From Sporopachydermia quercuum (lineage: Eukaryota; Ascomycota; Sporopachydermiomycetes; Sporopachydermiales; Sporopachydermiaceae), in contig BCGN01000007.1 in the NCBI GenBank assembly GCA_001599295.1, positions 1,043,791-1,107,790 of the forward strand: 64,000 nucleotides of DNA, written 5' to 3'. The notes under the pieces are model-generated. The model was not told where the DNA came from and did not search any database. It worked only from the letters and a program-made list of their open reading frames with translations. Position 1 is the first letter of the stretch; every line of letters starts with the position of its first letter. This document shows positions 58,201 to 64,000 of this stretch, one piece after another. A program made the translations under genes and the position numbers.

Positions 58201-58339
58201 AAGTTCCGTCTGTACCGTTTGTTTCACCCGCCATTTGTGGTGTGGTTCCTATTTTGCCTGCCGCGGAACACAACAGGTTAATTTCCTCCTTGAACTGAAA
58301 ACCGGATGGGCCGATGTCGCACAAATAATAAAAACACAA
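52274..58339 (-). CDS. SPO14: Phospholipase D (PX-PH, Spo14/Pld1 type)
   Basis: Hydrolyses phosphatidylcholine to phosphatidic acid and choline; in yeast it is needed for prospore membrane and polarised growth. One exon encodes 2021 residues; an in-frame ATG at 58234 (MAGETNGTDG) is an equally good start and would give 1986. After a 300-residue disordered N terminus comes a PX domain (SEQLKVEITKSGNPHAEYRV near 370, RDFERFHSRL). It is interrupted by a long Glu/Ser/Lys insert before PLSSFTAHFAAQ and DLRKSLQLYLRTL. A PH-like part (PKWFIVRGSYVMYVEDI) is near 695. HKD motif 1 is HHEKIAIVDHKVGFLGGVD near 930 and HKD motif 2 is YVHAKTLIVDDRIALIGSAN near 1335. Between them are a His/Asn repeat and a Thr-Gly repeat encoded by simple DNA repeats. 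About 400 low-complexity residues follow before the conserved end (FYDIDRIPPTEIYD). S. cerevisiae Spo14 is 1683 residues. Confidence 0.94.
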   Translation of the reverse strand: MCFYYLCDIGPSGFQFKEEINLLCSAAGKIGTTPQMAGETNGTDGTSEAGQVGKGSESGATEEIGLGITENSSRRANTYAKPNTFRRVSFTDNEISDPHPVKTLIPDLDNGTDADNEADSDPEPEPRGKTAQLLNRLASRVTRQNSAPDGSVRLQTQHSEHPQPYSVSDAAPNYRPESPTGTRISPRFKSAFRFGSFPRNHESSDIVTDTENERENVSAPASASASAAASVTGTTFAPDRNRNSVKWRTDFFLHRSHSQDGTNAGNNTGTITTDNTTNTGNNNGTTTESSHRSSVSWMKKIYPSQHDVGDKIQKIREFGHRFRRKSKKDGTDEKKSTELMAELSAGAPAAIILASAFQTDDHKTKRTPILSEQLKVEITKSGNPHAEYRVNLEYGSGVARIAWHVDKSYRDFERFHSRLKVLIFQQNAFGSGNGKKIQLPKFPKPKSEMDAKGDSKGEPRGESISIGKSRDLADVPETTEQKAESAREPEEVSEEKELQILNLERILPESESEAELSPKLEKHEKLFHSQSQPQTPITVMFHRENDGEYSDSGIYINSDINRNSNSKSGINNPPNTKKSTKLRKRLSLVPTSSPLSSFTAHFAAQTLASEDLRKSLQLYLRTLFHTLMFRGLANRLFQFLELSSIRLLLANELEYSGKQGYLIVRSSAKAQGWRVSHLRPDDIKAMVFRHVPKWFIVRGSYVMYVEDINAATPLEVFLVDPQFKIAESEVFDGNSDTSANSSNSDISGSDSDYPAKASPHLHGSITLQNSERQLKIFGKQRHIRDWLKSFREMAATSEWAKPHRFNSFAPIRTSVHAEWFVDARDYMWTVSTALDMATDTIYIHDWWLSPELYLRRPPGLNAEYRIDRLLKRKAEQGVRIYVILYRNMDTFVPIDSLYSKHSLLDLHPNIYVVRSPNQIIQNTYFWAHHEKIAIVDHKVGFLGGVDLCFGRWDSSDHVLQDEGYPFGFNDPNTGNDAGNGARNLQEQIWPGKDYSNPRIKDFHSLDKPFVDMYSRSETPRMPWHDIHMMVSGQAARDLARHFVQRWNFLIRQKRPSRATPLLLPPADLPNPDASHLNNHNHNHNHHHHLAPTGTGTGTGTGLGIDNEAKFNSGYISGLGNSDIAAFSRYRYALNFNLNPNFNLNSQTANPANLANLTDPTDPASYLEANIPVYPGTCEVQILRSAGPWSLGLKTPETSIHSAYIRSIQQSEHFVYMENQFFVTSTAFDGIVIQNQIGNALVERIIRAHRNGEQWRGIIMIPLMPGFESNVHEPEGSSVRVIMQCQYMSISRGSNSIMGKLSRLGIPSEDYLEFFSLRKWGKLGTLPKTGTRLVTEQLYVHAKTLIVDDRIALIGSANVNERSMRGIRDSEIAAYVRDRTMVDSYMGGQPYRAGKFAHSLRVRLMREHLGIDVDEIEIVERMFERLVSEAKTEVKRGKKKAKVGKRGENGPQRTEVDLPQPEVNQQFSGPSDKNDQNSGNSGGHVVNADLDSQITETLLKLATKAILGKELIRPVPKQELYPELSLSFNHKAGEVNKGLRDKKNISSDSRVQGNSKHRADISGLGPDKMKSDSQARQKKLRSALKQLAKDSFSYKSNRHKNQGLGSVFTISDETVENLLLSRQGFPVLDDQAKIDLLKRIAYFRRVADKMTKEEEEETISQSGNNNVNSTSTSTSTAQSGNTPSASGPSPSAIQILFRTPGSNETAEPISVITLSDSEIDSKIDSLAGPAADQNGRTFVDPYGFIDPISPEFYEDIWADIAYRNTELYRSVFRCQPDDEVNSWNEYKVHSRLNAAFSVLQHVDGTNSGDITGKNGKNGKSETRIGTMEARAEEISGLSGQGPLGKPPRQSLEIDLPPLSPQTSLNKTIGSQSENYSFRGSLPESLTFSEPMTREMMEEKGQFEEKILNMYKEAEEKEKIAELKAVKVLDNKESAETVPVHTIFRPGFSGRSRKRYGNSGNHRKQKGKHNWQNTIYSQETAEKLLKEIQGHLVVFPTEWLSRELDSGNWFYDIDRIPPTEIYD

Positions 58340-59468
58340 AAATATGAACCTTCGGAACCCAACTTTACGAATTGGTATGTTTTGTGGGGTTCATTTTACT
58401 CCATTTATCAGATGTATTCACACAGTAAACGAAAAAGAAGAGNAGCAACGAAATTGTGATCTGTGATACGTTTAGATGTCATCGGTACGTTTGTGTTTTT
58501 GTGTGTTGGCAAGGGTGTTTGTACAATGATGCATACTTTATGCATAGTTTGTTTTAAGGTTTGAAATAGCTGAGAGAAAAAGAATAAAGTTGGTAGTAAG
58601 CAGGTTTTTTCTCCTTTGAAACGTAGTTTCATTATATGCTCAAGCTGGAAGCTTACGATAAATTTTAATGCATATAATGGCTCCTTAATAACTAGACACA
58701 AAATTTCCGGTTGGCGAGTTGACTGTTTAGGTTTATTTCCATTGATTATGTTGATTGTTTCTTTCCGCTATTCCTTATGCATATTTAAGCAATTATTTTG
58801 GTTCCTGCATATTCTTAACTTAATCTGAAACCTTAAACGGCTCATTCCATTTTTCATCCGCATCTATCTCTACATACACTTGGAAAAATATTAGAAATCA
58901 GTTCTTTTTGTTACATAATGTTATATTATTTCTCAGCAATCTTAAAATTATTGTAAGAGATTTGTCCTTCTACTATGAAGGAGCCCAAATTCATGTAACA
59001 GAGATACATATCATTCTTCTTAGTTACTCTGCATTGCTTACATCTGTAGAATAATCAATGATTTTAAGCAACGTATTAAGCAACAGATTACACTTAAACA
59101 GCAGGTATTGGTTCAATAATTGTCAGTAATATTACATTTATTTATGTCAAGGTATTCTAACCATGCTTGCGCTCTGATTATATTCTAATCTAATTCCAAT
59201 CCTTCATTGTTAATTTTTCCTGTCTCTAGGTCATACTAGTACTAGTATTGTCACTATCTATAGAAACATGTTTAACCTTTGCCGATAACATTTACCAACT
59301 CTGTATACTAAATCAGTATAATTCACTCATTAAAAACCAACTTTTTATACCTCACTAAACAACCTTCGTAAAGAACACTCCACATTGGTAAATCTTCAAT
59401 CAAATAAAGTGTCCCAAATGAGTGGTCATTAACTCATTATGTCTATAGATTTCAAAACAAAATTGTCT
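58340..59468. other. Intergenic between phospholipase D and tRNA-Pro
   Basis: 1.1 kb of AT-rich DNA. The open frames on both strands near 58.4-58.8 kb overlap each other and lack motifs. No supported feature apart from being the phospholipase D promoter. Confidence 0.5.
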
Positions 59469-59573
59469 GGGTCATTAGTATAGTGGTAGTATGCCTGCTT
59501 CGGGCACACGCGAAGCTCGCGTCTCATACAGATGCGTTTGCAGGTGACCCCGGATCGAGCCCGGGATGACCCC
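59469..59573 (+). tRNA. tRNA-Pro(CGG) with 34-nt intron
   Basis: A full cloverleaf can be drawn. The acceptor is GGGTCAT (59469-59475) with ATGACCC (59566-59572) and discriminator C. The D arm is GTAT-AGTGGTA-GTAT. The anticodon stem is CCTGC (59494-59498) with GCAGG (59540-59544), loop TT-CGG-G followed by T, so the anticodon is CGG at 59501-59503. The variable loop is TGAC, and the T stem is CCCGG/CCGGG with loop ATCGAGC. The intron, 59505-59538, follows position 37 as expected and itself holds a perfect hairpin ACGCGA-AGC-TCGCGT. Position 26 is G, which fixes the register and argues against an Arg(TCG) reading. Oddly, position 54 is A rather than T. Confidence 0.9.
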
Positions 59574-59575
59574 AA

Positions 59576-59581
59576 TTTTTT
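59576..59581 (+). terminator. Pol III terminator of tRNA-Pro
   Basis: A run of six T residues starts three bases after the mature tRNA end, the normal RNA polymerase III stop signal. Confidence 0.85.
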
Positions 59582-60270
59582 CTCTGAGATTAAAAATCTG
59601 CACATTGAACAAGTTTGAACGTCTTATTTTTTGTTTTTGTAATAATTGAAAAGCTATAGATATTGTTTGGGGATTAGAAAACTATGGGTTGCTTTGGTGA
59701 GTGATTTGGGGTAAAAGTTCATAGGAACGTGAGAAAAACTGTAAGCTGGATGATGCGCAAGAATGATCAACGATGATCAACGATAGATCAGAGACAGCAA
59801 TTAGTCATCTTTTGGATAGCAAAGTTGATTATGTTGGGCTTATTTCCAAGAAATACGACATTTACTGTATCAATCCTCTATAATTATTGATAACTCTCAT
59901 CATCATCATTTCGTATTGTATCTCGAAATTTCAATTATATGCAACACTATGCGATGCTATGCATGGCAATGAATATCCAAACTTAATTAATAAATGTCTG
60001 ACAAAAACTAATTAATGCGCATCTTTCGCAGCATTAATTTATGTAATTATTTATGTACTTACATTAATTGCTAAATGACCTACATTCATCCATAATCATT
60101 TCTACATTAAATGACAAGATATATTCACCAATTTCACGATTTCATCAAATATTCAAGTATTCATTATTGTCCTATTGTCACTTATCCTTCAGTCGTTTAT
60201 CCGTTCAAATCCATTAACCCATTGCCCGTTCATGCCCTCTTCATTTAATCTGTAATCCATAATCCTACAA
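59582..60270. other. Intergenic between tRNA-Pro and cyclin gene
   Basis: 0.7 kb AT-rich sequence with repeated ATTAAT words (59990-60070). No gene. Confidence 0.5.
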
Positions 60271-61272
60271 ATGACGGAACTACTAGCGAACGATCAGATA
60301 ACGTTAAGTCAACTAGTAGAACAATCAAAGAAAACCTCCAAATTCGACAAATCCACGAATTTACCAAACTCCTACCAATGCCTTCAAATTCTGGCTTGTT
60401 CGATCATTCAGTCAGTTGGTGTGCTGCTTGAGCTTGATCAACTCACAATATCAACTGCTCAGTCACTACTACGAAAGAGCCTGATAAATTTCGACATAAA
60501 GAACGAACTTGAAAGCAGGAATTCAAAAGAAATAGCTGAAATATCTCCAGTTTCAAAAGTACTGAATTTGTCTTTAGCTGCTTTGCTTGTCGCATTGAAA
60601 TCTCATAACATAGACATTAGTCCTCATGTGCTAATAACTGAGTATGCCTATGTGAGGACTTTGACAGTATATGATAATGCTATAAGGCTGCTTGAAGGAA
60701 ATGCTTCGAATGGTGCAAATTATCATAAATCATTAGAAGGCGAAGAAAATGGTGTTTTCAATGGTCCTTTTGATCCTATAAACAATAGAGATTATCCGCC
60801 AGATGTTTCTAGCTCTCTTAGTAGCCAAAGNAAGGATCTACAGAAATATGAAATGAAGCTTCTTTCATTAATAGGTTTTAAAACAAGGGTCAATTTGCCT
60901 CAAGTGTTAGCTTTGAATTATATGGTATTCCTAGGCTTAGAAAACAGGACTATTTATTATGAGGAGAGTGGAAATCCTGCTAATGGCAATGATGATCCTT
61001 CAAGTAGTAAATCATTGTATCAATACGTATGGCATTTAATCAATGATGCCATCATTTATACTGATTGTATTATAATATTCCAGCCAAATGTAATTGCCGT
61101 TGCTGCTATTTATTTATCACTGATTGAAAACAATTTTCAGGTTTCTGATGATGAGAGAATCAAATGGTGGAATCTATTTGATGTATCAACTGACGATTTG
61201 ACTCATTGCTGTCTGATAATTAATAATGCGAAATATGCAGCAAATCAGTTTGTTCACCAGTTCATTTCATGA
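60271..61272 (+). CDS. Cyclin L / BUR2-like transcriptional cyclin
   Basis: Probable regulatory subunit of a transcription- or splicing-linked CDK (Bur1/CDK9 or CDK11 type). It has 333 residues. The first cyclin box includes YQCLQILACSIIQSVGVLLE, LTISTAQSLLRK and VLNLSLAALLVALKSHNID, where other cyclins have LASKIEE. A linker with an Asn/Gly/Asp-rich insert follows, then LQKYEMKLLSLIGFKTRVNL, which is the L-type hallmark (E...LLxxLGF). The second box has YVWHLINDAIIYTDCIIIFQ, NVIAVAAIYLSL and WWNLFDVSTDDLTHCCL. There is no long Arg/Ser tail as in animal cyclin L. The frame closes at 61272; a spliced extension into the open frame that begins after CAG at 61355 cannot be excluded, but I find no donor for it. 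One N at 60831. Confidence 0.82.
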   Translation: MTELLANDQITLSQLVEQSKKTSKFDKSTNLPNSYQCLQILACSIIQSVGVLLELDQLTISTAQSLLRKSLINFDIKNELESRNSKEIAEISPVSKVLNLSLAALLVALKSHNIDISPHVLITEYAYVRTLTVYDNAIRLLEGNASNGANYHKSLEGEENGVFNGPFDPINNRDYPPDVSSSLSSQXKDLQKYEMKLLSLIGFKTRVNLPQVLALNYMVFLGLENRTIYYEESGNPANGNDDPSSSKSLYQYVWHLINDAIIYTDCIIIFQPNVIAVAAIYLSLIENNFQVSDDERIKWWNLFDVSTDDLTHCCLIINNAKYAANQFVHQFIS

Positions 61273-61339
61273 TTTGATTAGCATTGATGACACGATTAAC
61301 GCTTATGATAAGTAATGATAACTACTGCAAACTGGCTAA

Positions 61340-61768
61340 TGGTACAAGACGGCAGNAAACACCACCCAGGATGAGTCCTTAGGTAAATCCAGAAAGCGAA
61401 AATTCGAAACCGAGATTCAGAAGCCAGAAATCAACAGTTTCCAGCAACGCTCACATTTCAATAAGAAACATAGCGAGAAAGCTGTAACTTCCATACCAGG
61501 AAAATGGAATGTATTGCCATGCTATAATATAGGCATAAAACAGCCACCCGATGCATTCAATCATTCGACTTACATCTTGGAAGATTCTAAGCAAGATCAA
61601 CAAGCGGGACTTTTAGGAGCCATCAATGATCAAGATAAACTTGCATTCATGGAGCATATCCGCCGCTTTCTTAAAGCATTTGCTATGGGAAATGACACAN
61701 GCATGAGCCTGTTTTTNTCATCAATAATCAACTTCTTTTTTCGTTGCCAAGCNCAGACACAATGCTAG
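61340..61768 (+). other. Orphan open reading frame, possible exon
   Basis: Open for about 140 codons with no ATG near its start; a possible 3' splice site (GGCAG) lies at 61355. The translation looks protein-like: a basic KSRKRKFETE, IPGKWNVLPCYNIG, QPPDAFNHSTYILED and LAFMEHIRRFLKAFAMG. I cannot place it in any family. Four N bases fall inside it. It could be an exon of an unannotated gene, a 3' exon of the cyclin gene, or the remains of a gene. Confidence 0.35.
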
Positions 61769-61841
61769 CCAGTTGTTTATTGAGAAACAATTATACATTT
61801 CCGTATTTTTATGTATTAAAGTGATCAGAAAAAGTATGTAG

Positions 61842-62147
61842 ATATTCAAATGCCTGGATTTTCACGATTCTGGTATTGTTGGATACAAATGTAAAACTAC
61901 TGGTGATTCAGTCTTCAAAAAGAGGTGTTTAGATGAAGATGTTTTGGACCCAGCAAATACTATGATTCTATCCTTAACCTATCGCTATCAGAGAAGAAAT
62001 GGTGGTGGATTCCATCATCTGCTGAGGATAGGAAAACAAGAAGAATTAGTACTAAAGGAAGAGGTAAGTACTCTTCTCAAGTTAGTCTTACCAGACTCTG
62101 GCATATCGATTAATCTACCAGGAGTTAACACTAATTTGAACACCAGC
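61842..62147 (+). other. Second orphan open frame with a donor-like site
   Basis: An open stretch after a stop at 61839 encodes DFHDSGIVGYKCKTTGDS and LDPANTMILSL-like sequence. A GTAAGT donor-like site is at 62063. An overlapping frame reads KYYDSILNLSLSEKKWWWIP followed by SAEDRKTRRIS, which looks equally protein-like. The 3' part of this frame is antisense to the helicase relic, so it cannot all be real. Function is unknown. Confidence 0.25.
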
Positions 62148-62248
62148 TAAAACACGAGCTAAAATAAGAGCCAAGTCCACCATAACACAAGTATTATGGA
62201 TTCCTGATATTTCAGCGAGTTTGTCACGCTCTTTTTGGGGCCAAAANN

Positions 62249-62279
<31 letters not shown>

Positions 62280-62510
62280 GACCATCACCTGGTGACAATA
62301 ACACTTGAGCGTTGATATGGACAATGTATGTAAAGTATGACCAAGAGTTTTCCCTGAGCCGTACCTGCGAAACCCCTACGTCTCTACCGCCTAATGCAAT
62401 GTACCAACGCTGTACTCTTGACTTTGAATAGCAGAAGGATTAGGATTGGAGAAACCTTGTTTCTCATCTCCTTCATAACGTAACTTTGGAATCCTGGAAA
62501 TCCTAGGAAT
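62070..62510 (-). pseudogene. Decayed fragment of a DBP2/p68-type DEAD-box RNA helicase
   Basis: Read on the minus strand, several frames give consecutive blocks of a Dbp2-like N-terminal helicase core in the right order. They are FQSYVMKEMRN, then GFSNPNPSAIQSQ (Q motif), then IALGGRDVGVSQ. These are followed by YIVHINAQVLLSPGDGP, then KERDKLAEISGIHNTCV, then TPGRLIDMPESGKTNLRRV. Dbp2 has the same sequence of blocks around TGSGKT and PTRELA. Here the Walker A region is scrambled by small shifts, PTRELA is missing and replaced by a T/N run, YGG is lost and at least three frame changes occur. Nothing of the DEAD box or C-terminal half follows. It is a non-functional copy; the working gene must be elsewhere. 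Assembly error could exaggerate the damage. Confidence 0.8.
62243..62276. repeat. A-homopolymer of about 34 nt containing two N
   Basis: Four A, two N and 28 A sit inside the helicase relic at the place where motif Ia should be encoded. It is either a real homopolymer expansion or a badly joined contig point. Confidence 0.8.
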
Positions 62511-62637
62511 CCCTCTAAACTAGCTGAGAACGAAGAACANCAGAAGTTGTCCAACGAAGCATGAAGCTGGAGCTATTTGGCGGATACGTAAGTTGATATC
62601 AACAAGTCAATATTAGTGGGGGGTTGGATGAAAATTC

Positions 62638-62765
62638 ACATTTACTTATATTTCCTTGTACTTACTTCATTTCCTTATATTTACTTTATTTCCTTATAGT
62701 GACTTATATTTACTTCTTACATATATGAATATATTATACTATATTCACTTCATTTCCTTATGTTT
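62638..62765. repeat. Degenerate tandem repeat, period about 19-20 nt
   Basis: Imperfect units of the form TTTACTTCATTTCCTTATA follow each other three to five times downstream of the helicase relic and just past the 3' end of the VASt gene. The stretch grades into pyrimidine-rich DNA. Confidence 0.65.
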
Positions 62766-62826
62766 TCCTCCTTTTACTTCTTTTCCTCCTTTTCCGTATG
62801 CTTCCTCCTTTCCTCATTTTCGTATG

Positions 62827-64000
62827 TCATAAACAATTTCTCAGCAGGTTCAGTCTCTGCTCCATTATTTGAATATATTGCTCCAAATCCTTTGCCGAAA
62901 TGTCTGTTCCGTTGTTGTCGTTTATGCTTTTGGTGTTGTCGTAAATAGCTTTAAGCCATTTGGTCTTATCAATTGAGCCATTTCCATGCAAATTTCCGAT
63001 CTCCTGCNGGTTTTCATTCAAATTGGTTCTGGTGGTTATCCAATTCCACATTTCTTCTTCTTCTCGTATCAACAGCCCGCTGTTATTGGTCAATTGAACT
63101 GAACCATTCAATCCATAAGGAGTTCCATAGAGATTGCCAAGGATTCCANAAGAAATTCCATGATTTCCCCTCAAAAGCTCAAGAAGCTCAGTTATCAACA
63201 CGATTCCAAACACTTGCAGGCCAATTATAACTATCACGGCAAGAAACCACACATTTCTGTCAGTGAAAAGCAGTTTATACCCAGCGGCAATCAAACTGGC
63301 GATAAAACTGATAATTGACTCAAAAATCCGCAGTTCTTTGCCGACAACCTGTTCGATCTGCTCCACGGTATGCGCGGCGCCGATTCCAGCTTCCTCCACG
63401 GCNTTTCCAACTACCTCTTCCACTATTTGCAAGGATTCCTCAACAATTGACTGTTTCCTGCTGCCAGCAAGAGAAGTTCTACGGGTGCCGGCTTGGATGT
63501 CGCTGGTAATAGTAGGGGAAGACTCAGTAGGAGCCAAACCGGCTCCGGCCAGAGTGTTCTCGGCCTCAGTGCCTAACTGAGAAGCCGAGCCGAGTTCGTG
63601 TTCGAGCATTTCCCCGAAAAGTTTCCCTGCCGCGGACTGCGCCTCCCGAGTTCCCTTTTCAATCATCCCTTTTACCCAGCTGGAACCAATCCAGGTTATA
63701 TAAGAGGAAATCACGAGCCGAGTTTTATTATTCTCGGCCCAACAGAGCATGTACCGAGAATTCACTAAAAATGCATTCCCGCTCGGAACGTCAGGAGAAG
63801 ATGTGGTGGAGACGATATGCACCCAATCATCCAAGTTATATTCAAGTCTCTTTTCGGTAACTAGAACCCTGGTTTGCTTTGGCCCGATTGGGAAATGGAG
63901 TTTCTTAATGTATTGGAATTTTCTCTCCTTGTCGGTAAATTCGCCTAATGGAGAAATGTCGAAGGAATCAAGCTTTATAAGATACTTTTTCAGGAAAGCG
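62827..64000 (-). CDS. VASt-domain sterol transfer protein (Lam/Ysp family), 5'-truncated by window edge
   Basis: Membrane-contact-site sterol transporter of the Lam (GRAMD1/Aster) family, anchored in the ER. About 391 C-terminal residues are present; the N-terminal part, including any GRAM domain, lies beyond 64000. The visible start is the VASt domain: KKLHFPIGPKQTRVLVTEK, YNLDDWVHIVSTTSSPDVPS, YMLCWAENNKTRLVISSY and WVKGMIEKGTREAQ, all family signatures. A linker of about 100 residues follows. A single hydrophobic segment (VWFLAVIVIIGLQVFGIVLI) is the probable ER anchor, then a lumenal tail with coiled-coil-like KDLEQYIQIMEQRLNLLRN at the end. Several N bases fall in the linker. Which Lam paralogue it is cannot be told from the fragment. 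Confidence 0.9.
   Translation of the reverse strand, partial: AFLKKYLIKLDSFDISPLGEFTDKERKFQYIKKLHFPIGPKQTRVLVTEKRLEYNLDDWVHIVSTTSSPDVPSGNAFLVNSRYMLCWAENNKTRLVISSYITWIGSSWVKGMIEKGTREAQSAAGKLFGEMLEHELGSASQLGTEAENTLAGAGLAPTESSPTITSDIQAGTRRTSLAGSRKQSIVEESLQIVEEVVGXAVEEAGIGAAHTVEQIEQVVGKELRIFESIISFIASLIAAGYKLLFTDRNVWFLAVIVIIGLQVFGIVLITELLELLRGNHGISXGILGNLYGTPYGLNGSVQLTNNSGLLIREEEEMWNWITTRTNLNENXQEIGNLHGNGSIDKTKWLKAIYDNTKSINDNNGTDISAKDLEQYIQIMEQRLNLLRNCL

Noticed and set aside
59469-59573. Reading the tRNA as Arg(TCG)
   Set aside because: It would remove base 26 and require a G-T pair at the top of the anticodon stem; the Pro(CGG) register fits every arm.
61273-62826. The disordered stretch as a retroelement or other virus-like insertion
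   Set aside because: No reverse transcriptase, integrase, capsid or terminal repeats are visible; the recognisable part is a host helicase.

Overview
This window reads as nuclear DNA from a budding-yeast-type fungus (Saccharomycotina), probably an early-diverging lineage. The evidence is AT-rich gene-dense DNA, near-complete versions of typical yeast genes (TOP2, KRE33, SSK1, HRQ1, PIF1, AIM14, GCG1, NRK1), and spliceosomal introns with a TACTAAC branch point 10-23 nt before the 3' splice site. CTG is read as leucine at conserved positions of the KRE33 and methylisocitrate-lyase proteins, so this is not a CUG-Ser yeast. A chitin synthase with a myosin-like head, a CSN5 subunit, an L-type cyclin and 14 introns in eight genes are more than Saccharomycetaceae normally keep, which is why I lean to a basal yeast. 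Roughly 65 isolated N bases are scattered through the window and look like ambiguous or heterozygous calls rather than gaps.

Layout, left to right: DNA topoisomerase II (minus, cut by the left edge); cytidine deaminase (plus, 5 exons); methionine aminopeptidase 1 (minus); CSN5/RRI1 deneddylase (plus, 3 exons); WRAP53/Swt21-like WD40 protein (minus, 2 exons); KRE33 RNA cytidine acetyltransferase (plus, 2 exons); nicotinamide riboside kinase (minus, 3 exons) divergent from gamma-glutamylcyclotransferase (plus); a 1075-residue unrecognised mitochondrial-type protein (minus); SSK1 response regulator (plus); HRQ1 RecQ4-like helicase (plus); beta-adaptin (minus, 2 exons) divergent from mitochondrial 2-methylisocitrate lyase (plus); PIF1 helicase (plus); AIM14-type NADPH oxidase (plus, 2 exons); chitin synthase with degenerate myosin head (minus, 3 exons); phospholipase D (minus); an intron-bearing tRNA-Pro(CGG); a cyclin L/BUR2-like gene (plus); a messy stretch with orphan reading frames and a decayed DBP2-type DEAD-box helicase copy (minus); and a VASt-domain sterol-transfer protein (minus, cut by the right edge).

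Most genes are unrelated housekeeping functions. Possible functional groupings are genome maintenance (TOP2, HRQ1, PIF1) and cell wall/polarity/ROS (AIM14, chitin synthase, phospholipase D lie next to each other at 43-58 kb). I found no virus-like element, intact transposon, CRISPR array or obvious secondary-metabolite cluster. The most unusual items are the helicase relic with a 34-nt A-run at 62.1-62.5 kb, the motor-dead chitin synthase, the large unknown mitochondrial protein, the 170-residue low-complexity insert in HRQ1, and a sharp patchwork of CG-rich and AT-rich codon usage between and within genes.
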